34,679 nt of DNA from Thiobacillus sp. (GTDB lineage: Bacteria > Pseudomonadota > Gammaproteobacteria > Burkholderiales > Thiobacillaceae), in assembly GCA_024709165.1 (NCBI GenBank), contig JANJXF010000155.1, positions 1 to 34,679 on the forward strand, in the 5' to 3' direction. Numbering within the stretch: the stretch's first letter is position 1; the number at the start of each line of letters is the position of its first letter. A program made the translations under genes and the position numbers. Positions 1 to 6,703 of this stretch are shown here, one piece after another. The notes beneath the pieces are model-generated. The model searched no databases, was not told the DNA's origin, and worked only from the letters and a program-made list of their open reading frames with translations.

Positions 1-1
1 G

Positions 2-1090
2 GCGATCAGCGGCAGCGCATTCGCTGACACCTGCATGGTGTCGCCTACCTCGAAGGAGCAAGTCTCCGGCCGCTTCGGCAAATTCCGGGAAGGCGGTGCC
101 GCCAACTTCGGCTCGGGCAACGCCAAGCCGCACATGCACGACGGCCTCGACTTCTCGACCAGCGGGCAGACCGCCCCGCTCTACGCCACGTCGGCGGGCA
201 CCGTGACGTGGGCCAAGTTGCGCGGCAGCGCAGGCAACACCGTCGTCATCAAGCGGGACAACGGCCAATCGGCCGTGTACTACCACTTGTCGTACATCGC
301 GGTGAAGGAGGGCGACAAGGTGCAGGCCGGGCAGGAGATCGGCCGTGCTGGCAGTACCGGCATGAAGCCGGGCGGCGCAGTCCACCTGCACTTCATCTAC
401 GGTGTGCCGAACTCGGATGACGCTCGCGCCAAGACTTTCTCGGCCGACGCCAACAAGAACCCGACGTTCAACCCGGCGCAGTTGCCGAACGCAATCACCA
501 AGCAGAACTCGGCTTTCAACTACGCCACCGATCCATCGCCCTACTTCTGCAAGACGTTCCCGATCCAGAACGACGGCCTGTACCCCGTGCTGGGCAGCGA
601 CACGATGGCGCAATACAACAAGCTGTTCGGCGCGGCCCCGCCGATGGGCGTGCCGCCGTCCACCCAGTTCGACCCGGTGCAGGTCGCCGCAGCCAACGGC
701 GACGCCTTGCAGGCGGCCTCCAAGGGCGCGACCTCGATGGCGAGCGTGCTCAACGACGCGGACGGCTACGGCTCACTGCCGTCGCCACCCATCGGTGACT
801 ACGAAACCATGTCGCCCGCCGAGATGATGAGCACCGAAGCTATGCGCCGCTTCGCGGACTCGGAATGGAACAAGTCCATCACGCAAGTCAGCAGCCGCGC
901 TCTTTGGGTGGACTACCTGCGTGCGATGGGTGTGTCTGCACAGCTCAACGCAGCGATCCGGCAGAAGAAAGAGCGCATGGAAGCCTTGATGGCGCTCTAC
1001 ACCTCGCAAAAGCTCGTCGCCAAGCGGCAGCAGGTGGATGCGGCCCGTGAGCGGGCGCAGCGCGCCGACGTGCAACGCTCGATCCAGTGA
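2..1090 (+). CDS. M23-family metallopeptidase, 5' end outside window
   Basis: This is a zinc-dependent peptidoglycan endopeptidase of the LytM/M23 type. Counting from the first ATG at 35, the metal ligands are visible as H35-x3-D39 and the H117-x-H119 motif, with a further His at 84 in YYHLS. The frame is open to the window edge, and the residues before that ATG (…GSAFADTC) look like the end of a signal peptide, so the true start lies upstream and the protein is probably exported. After the peptidase domain (about 25–125) comes a low-complexity linker, then a helical, charged C-terminal tail (about 265–351) likely to form a coiled coil. Its place in a plasmid-like element suggests a role in opening the cell wall for a conjugation machine. 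The peptidase assignment is firm; the transfer role is inference. Confidence 0.85.
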   Translation, partial: AISGSAFADTCMVSPTSKEQVSGRFGKFREGGAANFGSGNAKPHMHDGLDFSTSGQTAPLYATSAGTVTWAKLRGSAGNTVVIKRDNGQSAVYYHLSYIAVKEGDKVQAGQEIGRAGSTGMKPGGAVHLHFIYGVPNSDDARAKTFSADANKNPTFNPAQLPNAITKQNSAFNYATDPSPYFCKTFPIQNDGLYPVLGSDTMAQYNKLFGAAPPMGVPPSTQFDPVQVAAANGDALQAASKGATSMASVLNDADGYGSLPSPPIGDYETMSPAEMMSTEAMRRFADSEWNKSITQVSSRALWVDYLRAMGVSAQLNAAIRQKKERMEALMALYTSQKLVAKRQQVDAARERAQRADVQRSIQ

Positions 1091-1108
1091 CATCGGAGGG
1101 TCAAGATC

Positions 1109-1597
1109 ATGATCCTTTTCTTCGACTTCGAGCGGCTGCTGTACGGGCAGACCATCGGTGACATCGGGCCTGCTGCCCGGCTGGCCAAGGTGTTGATGCC
1201 CTATCCGCAGGTGGATCTCGTGCTCACGCGGTGGCGGATCGGAGCAATGCGATCAGTCGATGACGTGCGCGGTGAGGTGCCCGAACTGGGCAACCGGATC
1301 AACGACGTGGCGCACCGGTCCGTGCGCTCGGATGAGCAGCCGGAACGCGAGATCACCGGCACGCTTCGCCGGACGCGGCAGCTCTACTGGGCGGCCGTGG
1401 TGCCGAACTGGGATGCACAGGGCTACATCCAGAAGGCGACCCGCTCGGGTGCGCCGCTGATCCTGTGTCCCTGCGGTTTCGATGAGGAAGCTGCGCAGCG
1501 GCTGCACGCCGCCTTGGCGCGTGTTGTTTTCAATGAGGAGCTGGTCAGCGGTGTTCGCCGTCCGCTCCATCAACTGGGGGAGGCCTTGCCATGCTGA
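1109..1597 (+). CDS. Hypothetical protein, possible degenerate HAD-like fold
   Basis: The product has 162 residues. A GGAGGG ribosome site lies about 9 nt before the ATG. I do not recognise a named family with certainty. The opening MILFFDFERLLY resembles the first strand of HAD phosphatase-like proteins (ILFLDFDGVL), and residues 20–60, including PQVDLVLTRWR, resemble the second conserved block (VEIVISSSWR) of small HAD proteins. The catalytic DxD has become DFE, so phosphatase activity is doubtful. Its stop overlaps the next ORF's ATG by 7 nt, so the two are probably co-translated. The gene lies 18 nt after the M23 peptidase and is probably in the same operon. Confidence 0.65.
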   Translation: MILFFDFERLLYGQTIGDIGPAARLAKVLMPYPQVDLVLTRWRIGAMRSVDDVRGEVPELGNRINDVAHRSVRSDEQPEREITGTLRRTRQLYWAAVVPNWDAQGYIQKATRSGAPLILCPCGFDEEAAQRLHAALARVVFNEELVSGVRRPLHQLGEALPC

Positions 1598-2184
1598 TGC
1601 TGATTGAGCACGATTCGATTCTGTCCACGCCCGAAGCACGCCAGAGTTTGGCGGCCTTCGTCGCCAACCGGCCGAACATCAACGTAGCGGTGTTCCACTC
1701 GGCCAAGCTCTCGGCCGCTGAGGTCTGCGAGGCCTACCCACCCGAGCTTCGCGAGCGCCTGATGCTGACGCCTGACACTCCGCGGGAGCGCGACCTGCGA
1801 CTTTGGCTGGGCTATGAGGCTGGATGTGTCTATGCAGCTCTGAGGCACACCGGCACGCTGGCTCAGTGCGAGGCCGTCGTGTGTCTGGTGCCTCCCGCCT
1901 GGGGCGACAGTGCCCGTGAGCAGTTCGGTGCGAAGCGAGTGGTCGTGATTGGTGAGCCTTTCAGCGCGGAGGCGGCCCGCCGCCTTGCTCGAAGCCTCTC
2001 GACCTACCGTCGCACGCCGGTCGAACCGTTGCCGCGCAGCTTGTCCAGCAAGGCATCGGTTGCGTCGATGGCAGCGACCTCGGCAGGCGTGAAAACCTCT
2101 TCACGCGGCAAGTCCTCGGGCCAGTCGATCCGCTCGGCCTCGCTCTCCCAACGCGTGGCCAGCTCGCACAGCATCTTGGGGTAG
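1591..2184 (+). CDS. Hypothetical protein, second possible HAD-like relic
   Basis: The product has 197 residues. The ATG sits inside the end of the preceding ORF (7-nt overlap), which suggests translational coupling. Like its neighbour, it opens with a hydrophobic strand (MLMLIEHDSIL) and has a second block (INVAVFHSAKLS) placed where small HAD-like proteins carry their second motif, but the nucleophile pair is missing. The last ~60 residues are rich in Ser, Arg and Ala and are antisense to the 99-residue gene on the other strand. They read like read-through into that gene, so the natural C-terminus may have been lost. The function is unknown. Confidence 0.55.
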   Translation: MLMLIEHDSILSTPEARQSLAAFVANRPNINVAVFHSAKLSAAEVCEAYPPELRERLMLTPDTPRERDLRLWLGYEAGCVYAALRHTGTLAQCEAVVCLVPPAWGDSAREQFGAKRVVVIGEPFSAEAARRLARSLSTYRRTPVEPLPRSLSSKASVASMAATSAGVKTSSRGKSSGQSIRSASLSQRVASSHSILG

Positions 2185-2303
2185 TGCTGGAGCAGTTCAG
2201 ACCCTGGCCCGGCGACCTGGCAGGCGTCGATAACCTGCTGCAAGCTCGCGGCCGTCAGCCGCAGGTCGGCGATCAGCGCCTCGATTCGGCTCGGCCTGTT
2301 CAC
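2004..2303 (-). CDS. Hypothetical protein coupled to kfrA
   Basis: The product is 99 residues, mainly acidic and helical, with no recognised domain. The start is GTG, and its GTGA overlaps the kfrA stop codon, a typical translational-coupling arrangement, so it is the second gene of the kfrA operon. Its 3' 181 bp run antisense to the end of the convergent ORF at 1591–2184. By position it could be a small partner of the KfrA-like protein (IncP-type plasmids carry further kfr genes after kfrA), but I see no sequence likeness that proves this. Confidence 0.65.
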   Translation of the reverse strand: MNRPSRIEALIADLRLTAASLQQVIDACQVAGPGSELLQHYPKMLCELATRWESEAERIDWPEDLPREEVFTPAEVAAIDATDALLDKLRGNGSTGVRR

Positions 2304-2959
2304 TTCTTTCCTCCCTTGACTGAGGGCGCACCAGCGCCCGCCGAAGCGGTCAGTCCTTGAACGGTGCGTTGCAGGGCATCCAACTGCCCCTGCAAGCCCT
2401 CGACGGCCTTGGCCGAGGCCCGAAGCCCAGCCAACTCCTGATCGCGTGCTGCCAGGGCGTTCTGCGCCTCCGCAAGCTGGGCGTCGAGCCGTGCCACCGA
2501 CGCCACCTTCTCCTGAATCGTCGCCTGCTGGGCCGCCGTGCTCATCTCAAGCTCGCGCACACGCTGGGTGAGCGCGTCGATTTGGCCGATCTGCTCTTGC
2601 TCGACGCCTTCCAGCCGGGCGACTTCCGCCTCGGCACCGGCAAGCAGTCCCTCGGCCTTGTCGCGGGAGGCTTCGGCCAGCGCGAGCGGCTCAGCGACGG
2701 CCGCCTTCGCACCATGCAGCGCATGTGCGTACAGGGTCTGCACGAAGTCCCGGCCACGCGCCTCGATGTCGGCGGGCAGATCGACGGCGGCGATCTCGCC
2801 CTTGCGCTTGGCCTCCCACGCTTCGAGGTGCCGCTTCACGGTCGTGTACGAGCCGCCCGTGCGCTCCTGCACGAGCGTCATGCTCGGTTCCTTGCCATCG
2901 GCAACGAGGGCGTCTGCTGCCGCAAATACGGCCTCCTGTGTCGCTACCGGCTTCGCCAT
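2300..2959 (-). CDS. kfrA: KfrA-like plasmid DNA-binding coiled-coil protein
   Basis: The product has 219 residues. Residues ~5–50 form a helix-turn-helix of the KfrA N-terminal type (AAADALVADG … TGGSYTTVKRHLEAW). Residues ~80–205 are Ala/Glu/Gln-rich heptads, a long coiled coil. KfrA proteins of broad-host-range plasmids bind operators at their own promoter and aid stable plasmid maintenance, with the coiled coil mediating multimer formation. An upstream in-frame extension to 3190 is rejected: the ATG at 2959 has a strong AGGGGAG ribosome site 5 nt away, and the extension would cover the promoter and operators. It is followed by a coupled 99-residue gene. It is probably autoregulated through the three boxes at 2975–3012. 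Confidence 0.85.
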   Translation of the reverse strand: MAKPVATQEAVFAAADALVADGKEPSMTLVQERTGGSYTTVKRHLEAWEAKRKGEIAAVDLPADIEARGRDFVQTLYAHALHGAKAAVAEPLALAEASRDKAEGLLAGAEAEVARLEGVEQEQIGQIDALTQRVRELEMSTAAQQATIQEKVASVARLDAQLAEAQNALAARDQELAGLRASAKAVEGLQGQLDALQRTVQGLTASAGAGAPSVKGGKK

Positions 2960-2974
2960 GTCGCTCCCCTTTGC

Positions 2975-3021
2975 ATTACGATAATTACTGTAATTATCGT
3001 AATTACGATAATAGGAAGCAA
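2975..3021 (-). promoter_or_regulatory. kfrA promoter with three operator boxes
   Basis: On the minus strand a -35 (TTGCTT, 3016–3021) and a -10 (GATAAT, 2993–2998) are exactly 17 bp apart. Over them lie three copies of an 11-bp box, ATTACGATAAT: forward at 2975–2985, reverse at 2993–3003 and forward at 3002–3012. Adjacent boxes form a 25-bp palindrome (2977–3001) with one central base and a perfect 20-bp palindrome (2993–3012). The A+T-rich boxes stand out from the GC-rich surroundings. Repression by the KfrA-like protein is the natural inference. Confidence 0.8.
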
Positions 3022-3164
3022 GGGGACGTGATGGTGGTGTCGCCCGTCGCTTGCGGGGTGCGGCCCCTGCAAGGGGCGCCCGCCGATGGCGAGGTTTTTC
3101 ACCGACTTTTGGTGCTGCCGCATAAATAGATGTGAGGCGACTGCCCAGAAAGGAGGTGAAAACA

Positions 3165-3275
3165 ATGGAAATCATCGTCATCAAGCACAACGGCTATCCG
3201 TTCTGCAACAACGAGAACGCCGTGCTGCTCGCAACGGGCATCACGCACCACATCGTCCTGTTGCTCAAGACGTAA
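3165..3275 (+). CDS. 36-residue ORF with very strong ribosome site
   Basis: This short ORF (MEIIVIKHNGYPF…HHIVLLLKT) is preceded by a near-perfect Shine–Dalgarno sequence (AAAGGAGGTG, 3149–3158) six bases before the ATG, much stronger than most in the window. It lies divergent to kfrA, between the kfrA operators and the origin. Seven bases after the stop, a 9-bp stem-loop begins (3282–3306). The peptide has one Cys (C14), a His pair and a hydrophobic end, but no recognised domain. It could be a small regulatory protein or a leader peptide controlling downstream transcription. The ribosome site is clear; any function is a guess. Confidence 0.55.
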   Translation: MEIIVIKHNGYPFCNNENAVLLATGITHHIVLLLKT

Positions 3276-3281
3276 GCCATG

Positions 3282-3306
3282 CGCCCTCGGACTAACGCCG
3301 AGGGCG
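3282..3306 (+). other. 9-bp stem-loop after the small ORF
   Basis: CGCCCTCGG (3282–3290) pairs perfectly with CCGAGGGCG (3298–3306) around a 7-nt loop. No T-run follows, so it is not a classical terminator. It may protect the 3' end of the small ORF's mRNA or act with that ORF as an attenuator. Confidence 0.5.
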
Positions 3307-3521
3307 TCCATCCGGCCCGCATGTTGGTGATGTCGAGCGCCGAGGCGAGGCGGAGGCGTCGTGGCGGCCGGGCCACTCCCATGCCTCAAAAGCGCCTTGC
3401 TGGGCCTCTGCACCTTCGCGCACGTCCGTTTCGAGCAGGGACGGCGGCAGGCCCTCCCTTTTCTAAAGACCAATCGGCCTGTGCGCATCACCAGATGGTT
3501 CACCGGGGCATACCGTGCTTG

Positions 3522-3546
3522 GCCCTGAGTCCGGGGGACTCAGGGC
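3522..3546. repeat. Perfect 11-bp inverted repeat, 3-nt loop
   Basis: GCCCTGAGTCC (3522–3532) and GGACTCAGGGC (3536–3546) are separated by GGG. It is not followed by a T-run. It lies 18 bp from a second stem-loop and may be part of a structured regulatory or transfer region. Confidence 0.6.
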
Positions 3547-3564
3547 TGAGGCGGTAGCGTGAAG

Positions 3565-3587
3565 AAAATCGGCCCAAGCCGATTTTT
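3565..3587. terminator. Bidirectional terminator-like hairpin
   Basis: AAAATCGGC (3565–3573) and GCCGATTTT (3578–3586) form a 9-bp stem with loop CCAA. The T-run on the right and A-run on the left make it a plausible intrinsic terminator in both directions, insulating the origin from transcription out of the kfrA side. Confidence 0.6.
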
Positions 3588-4024
3588 AGCGTAGCCCGCC
3601 GAACACATGCCACGGCGCACAGGTCGTCGAACACCACCAGGCGGCTTGCCCGCCCTTCAAGCAATGTTGCCCCGCAGGGGCCACGATTTGGGGGAGGGGG
3701 AGCCGACTTGATCGGGGGAACCCCCGTAGGGGGTGCCCCCGCCGAAGGCCGCAAGCGGCAGCCGGGCACTGGCGAGGGAAGGATGGCAGCCCAAAGGGGC
3801 GAGACGCCGTAGGTGGCTCGACGCGCAGCGCAACAGCCTTGCCCGCAGCGTCAGCAAAGGGAGCCGCCCGTGTGAGTTTTCGAGTTAGCGTCGAGCGGCA
3901 TCGGTGCGGACGTGGCGGCACCGACCAAGGGTAAGTCTTAAAGGATAAAGACAAGGATAAAAGGATAGGGGTGTAAAAACTCGCTGTTTTTTGCTGTCGT
4001 ATCAACGACATAGCAGACCCCGCC

Positions 4025-4320
4025 CGCGACCCATTCCACCTGCTGCACGTCGAAAGGAGTCCGAAAATTCGTCGACTTATGCACAGCTTTTGCGGCCAGC
4101 AAGAGCTTCCGGCGAGACCTGCGACCCATTCCCCCTGCGATTTCAACGACCCGCGACCCATTCCCCCTGAACTCCTCCGCGACCTGCGACCTATCCCCCT
4201 TGTCCGGCTATGGCACCCGCGAGTCAAACCCCTCGTCAATAGTCGTCCCGCGACCTATCCACCCTGCGACCTGCGACCCATTCCCCCCGATGCTCTGTCT
4301 CACCCGCGACCTATTCCACC
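4025..4320 (+). repeat. Seven iterons, core GCGACCYATTCCMCC
   Basis: Copies start at 4025, 4120, 4152, 4185, 4249, 4272 and 4305. Each has GCGACC followed by CATTCC, TATCC or TATTCC and then CCC or ACC. Extra half-copies (GCGACCT) abut the copies at 4185 and 4272. Spacing is irregular (23–95 bp). The last copy spans the repA stop codon. They are probably binding sites for the RepA initiator. Confidence 0.8.
4077..4085 (+). promoter_or_regulatory. DnaA-box-like site
   Basis: TTATGCACA differs from the consensus DnaA box TTATCCACA at one base. It lies between the A+T-rich repeats and most of the iterons, where iteron origins usually place it. Confidence 0.55.
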
Positions 4321-5567
4321 CGTGGGCGAGGCAGGTGAAGTGTGCTCGCCACGACGTTGCCGGCACGTAGCCACCCGGCACCCGATCCGCCGGTTGACGA
4401 TGGCTGGGTGGCATCTCGTTGGGCGTCACTGCGGCGGCGGTTTGCGGCTTTCTGTTCGGCCGAGAAATCACGGGCAGCTTTGATCGTGTAGGTCACATCC
4501 TCGATTTTGTTGCGGCCGCCTCGGTGTTCTTTCTTGTCGATGCTGTGCAGTGCACCCAGCGATTTCAGCTCATCCCATGCTTCATCAAGTGCCGCGACAG
4601 CATCTCGGACTCGCCCGTAGCCATTCAGCAGTGCGCTGTCGCGCTTGATCGTGCTGAAGCGCATCTCAAACCCGTCGATCATTGATGCCTGCGTGTACTT
4701 GAGGACAAGTTGGCAGAGGAGCCAGCGAGCAAGCTGCGCATCACAATTCATGAGCCGTTGATAGTTGAACTGCCGATAGGTCACCTCATCGATGCTGCGC
4801 GTCACCAGCGGATGGAACTGGGCGAGCCAGCGGGCATCTCGATCAGCTTCGTAGTCGCTGCGGCTCACGCCCGCGAGTGCGGTCAGGTAGGTAGCGCGAG
4901 CGAAGCCTTCTTCGCCGTCAGTGCCCTTGGCGATGATCTCGATGCTGCTGAGCGAGAGGATGTCCAGTCCTTCGACCAATTCGTCGTATCGCAAGCTGTG
5001 CCCCTGCTGCTCCAGCTCTCGCCGGAGACGATGCAACGAAAACCGCACCCCGCTGCGATAGTCCGGTCGGTCAAAGAAGCCCGCCTGCTGCTCGGTGGCC
5101 AACTTCCGCAGGGCGTGTTCAATCAGTTCTTCGCGGGCGCTTGGGTAGTAACTGATGCGGCGGCCATCCGCCGCACGAACTCGTGCGGGATAGATCAAGG
5201 CAGTGAGCTGTCGCTGCCTGTAGTGAAACGGAACCTCAAGAACTTCGAGGAATCCTTCGGGTGTTCGCATGCTGTTCATGCGTGAGCGGGAGATTGTGTA
5301 GCGCGGTATGCAGTCCCACAAGTCGCAAGCGTTCGACAACGCGCTGCGCTGCTGATCCGTGTTCGCCAGAAAGGTCTGGAAGAGGCACAACTGCCGGGCC
5401 TCGAAGGCCCCATCGGGCAGTGGGGCGACAGCGCGACGGCGCGTCGCCTTGGCTCGCTTCCGGCCTTGGCCCGAGGGTGGCGCTGTCGTGCTCTCGGGCA
5501 ATGAGAGACTGGCTTGATGCTCTGCGCCTGGATCGCCCGATTTGCGATCCGTGTCCGGCGCGATCAC
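4311..5567 (-). CDS. repA: Plasmid replication initiator RepA (RPA family)
   Basis: The product is 418 residues from a GTG start. It resembles the replication initiator protein A family: a conserved opening (QLCLFQTFLAN … CDLWDCIPRYTISR), then tandem winged-helix-like regions (YYPSAREELIEHALRKLA; FSLHRLRRELEQQG), and a C-terminal half with FNYQRLMNCDAQLARWL. Such proteins bind iterons and open the plasmid origin. The open frame extends to a TTG at 5636, which would overlap alpA by 73 nt; I prefer the GTG at 5567 because its GTGA overlaps the alpA stop, indicating coupling. The stop codon lies within the last iteron, so initiator and origin form one cassette. The N-terminal ~55 residues are low complexity. 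Confidence 0.8.
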   Translation of the reverse strand: MIAPDTDRKSGDPGAEHQASLSLPESTTAPPSGQGRKRAKATRRRAVAPLPDGAFEARQLCLFQTFLANTDQQRSALSNACDLWDCIPRYTISRSRMNSMRTPEGFLEVLEVPFHYRQRQLTALIYPARVRAADGRRISYYPSAREELIEHALRKLATEQQAGFFDRPDYRSGVRFSLHRLRRELEQQGHSLRYDELVEGLDILSLSSIEIIAKGTDGEEGFARATYLTALAGVSRSDYEADRDARWLAQFHPLVTRSIDEVTYRQFNYQRLMNCDAQLARWLLCQLVLKYTQASMIDGFEMRFSTIKRDSALLNGYGRVRDAVAALDEAWDELKSLGALHSIDKKEHRGGRNKIEDVTYTIKAARDFSAEQKAANRRRSDAQRDATQPSSTGGSGAGWLRAGNVVASTLHLPRPRVE

Positions 5568-5797
5568 GAGCGAGCAGATGTTGAGCGAAGGTCGGCCTTT
5601 TGCATCAGCCAGGCGGAGACCTCCGCTTCGATCCAACCCACGGCGCGCACCCCGAGACGGACAGGACGCGGGAAGCTACCCTCTCGGATGAGAAAGTAGA
5701 TGCCTGATTTCGTTAAGCCGGTTCTCTTCTCGACCAGTGACCGACGAAGGATGACGACATCCTGTTGTTCTTTGTTGTTTTCCACTGTGAACCTCAC
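5564..5797 (-). CDS. AlpA-family DNA-binding regulator
   Basis: The product has 77 residues. It has the winged helix-turn-helix signature of AlpA/excisionase-like proteins: VEKRTGLTKSGIYFLIREGSFPRPVRLG followed by VGWIEAEVSAWL. AlpA proteins activate integrase genes or direct excision of prophages and islands; some only regulate neighbouring genes. The GTG at 5797 is taken as start, and a second GTG at 5785 with a GAGG ribosome site is equally possible. Its stop overlaps the repA start, so it heads the repA operon. Control of replication or of integrase expression are both plausible. Confidence 0.8.
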   Translation of the reverse strand: MRFTVENNKEQQDVVILRRSLVEKRTGLTKSGIYFLIREGSFPRPVRLGVRAVGWIEAEVSAWLMQKADLRSTSARS

Positions 5798-5893
5798 CGC
5801 ACCTCGATGAACGATGCGATCACAGTAAAAGCGGGCCAGAAAAGCAGAGAGAACGAGTTTCGACCGCTTCGCCAGCGGCGGATCACACGGTTG

Positions 5894-6703
5894 TCAGGGA
5901 ATGCTATTCATTAAGGTAGGGAACCGTTTCTCCCAATACGCGACGAGTTCCTGCTGCTTGCGCGCCTCGCGCGCTTCGACGCCAGCCAAGGCGGTGAAGA
6001 AATCAGCGGGCAGGTCATCCGGTGTGTCCAACCAAATCCCACCGGCAAGCAACTCATTGGCGGCTTCCCATGCGTTCACCATCTCCACTATGGGATGAAG
6101 GCGCATTTGCACTCGTTGCAGCGATCTCACCAGGGCGCGGGTCCGCTCCTCATCTGGCAAGCAAGCAACTTGCTCAATGGCCCGCTGCATGAGCGCGGCC
6201 GTCCACCGCGCCAAGATGTCGCGCATCTTGTGGAACTTCATTGGCCGCCCGTCCTGCGGCAAGCCTCGCATCTGCGGCCTCGCTGGCAACTCAGCGGGGC
6301 TTTGATCTTCGTCCGAGTTCAAGGGTGGCAAAGGCGGGGCTTGGATGAGGAAAGGATCGGTGACAGCGAGTTGTCGGATCGCTTCCTTCTTACCGTACTT
6401 GCCGTACCACGTGCGCCATTCCCTCTTCTCGTGAACGTCGCGGCCCCGGTGTGCGACATAGGCCCGCCACTGGGCACCCAAGTTGTCGCCGTCCAGGCGT
6501 GTCGTACGCGCAGTGCGCGATGACAAAAGCTGTAGCTCAAGCTCGCTTTGGGTCACGCCTTCCATGCTGCCCTCGATGTAGCGGAGAAGCTCAGCTACCA
6601 GCGGGCCAGGAATGCTTCGATGGTGGTTCTGCCGCGCCTCGGCACGGTAGGCGGCCTGATAGCGAATGGCCTCAAAGACAAGTGCTTCGTCAATTGGCGG
6701 CAT
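5894..6703 (-). CDS. Hypothetical protein translationally coupled to the integrase
   Basis: The product has 269 residues, with the start chosen at an ATG (6703) that overlaps the last 14 nt of the integrase gene. I do not recognise a family. It is soluble, rich in Arg, Glu and Trp, with predicted helices at both ends (EALVFEAIRYQAAYRAEARQ; EAREARKQQELVAYWEKRF) and a Pro-rich linker in the middle (about 118–145). No membrane segments, metal motifs or P-loop are visible. Its coupling to the integrase suggests a role in recombination or its control. Confidence 0.65.
   Translation of the reverse strand: MPPIDEALVFEAIRYQAAYRAEARQNHHRSIPGPLVAELLRYIEGSMEGVTQSELELQLLSSRTARTTRLDGDNLGAQWRAYVAHRGRDVHEKREWRTWYGKYGKKEAIRQLAVTDPFLIQAPPLPPLNSDEDQSPAELPARPQMRGLPQDGRPMKFHKMRDILARWTAALMQRAIEQVACLPDEERTRALVRSLQRVQMRLHPIVEMVNAWEAANELLAGGIWLDTPDDLPADFFTALAGVEAREARKQQELVAYWEKRFPTLMNSIP

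Larger units (their letters stand above)
3307..3930. other. Non-coding hairpin-rich block of the element
   Basis: I see no convincing gene here: open frames on both strands have Arg/Pro/Ser-rich, shadow-like composition and lack ribosome sites. The block contains a perfect 11-bp inverted repeat (3522–3546), a terminator-like stem-loop (3565–3587) and several short G/C palindromes near 3717–3742 (GGGGGAACCCCC and GTAGGGGGTGCCCCC). Non-coding DNA of this kind beside a replication origin could include a transfer origin or partition site, but no known nick-site motif was identified. Confidence 0.5.
3941..4320. other. oriV: Iteron-type vegetative replication origin (oriV)
   Basis: The region just past the 3' end of repA has the parts of an iteron origin. 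Three direct AAGGATA repeats lie in an A+T-rich stretch (3941–3947, 3953–3959, 3961–3967), a likely unwinding site. A DnaA-box-like TTATGCACA lies at 4077–4085 (one mismatch to TTATCCACA). Seven ~16–17-bp iterons follow. The base composition shifts sharply from the surrounding GC-rich DNA. Together with the adjacent initiator gene this makes an origin likely; that it still fires while integrated is unknown. Confidence 0.75.

Noticed and set aside
2960-3190. N-terminal extension of kfrA
   Set aside because: It would run through the promoter and palindromic operators and gives a non-conserved, low-complexity leader; the ATG at 2959 has a strong ribosome site.
3307-3930. IncP-type transfer origin nick site
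   Set aside because: I looked for a YATCCTG-like nick motif beside an inverted repeat and did not find one, so no oriT is annotated.
3586-4239. 217-codon minus-strand ORF through the origin
   Set aside because: It crosses the iterons and A+T repeats, and its composition (Ser/Arg/Pro/Cys) is not protein-like.
5568-5636. Upstream TTG start for repA
   Set aside because: It would overlap alpA by 73 nt from a rare start codon with no ribosome site; the GTG overlapping the alpA stop fits better, though this is not certain.
5864-5878. CCGCT/AGCGG stem-loop upstream of alpA
   Set aside because: Only 5 bp with no T-run in either direction; likely chance in GC-rich DNA.
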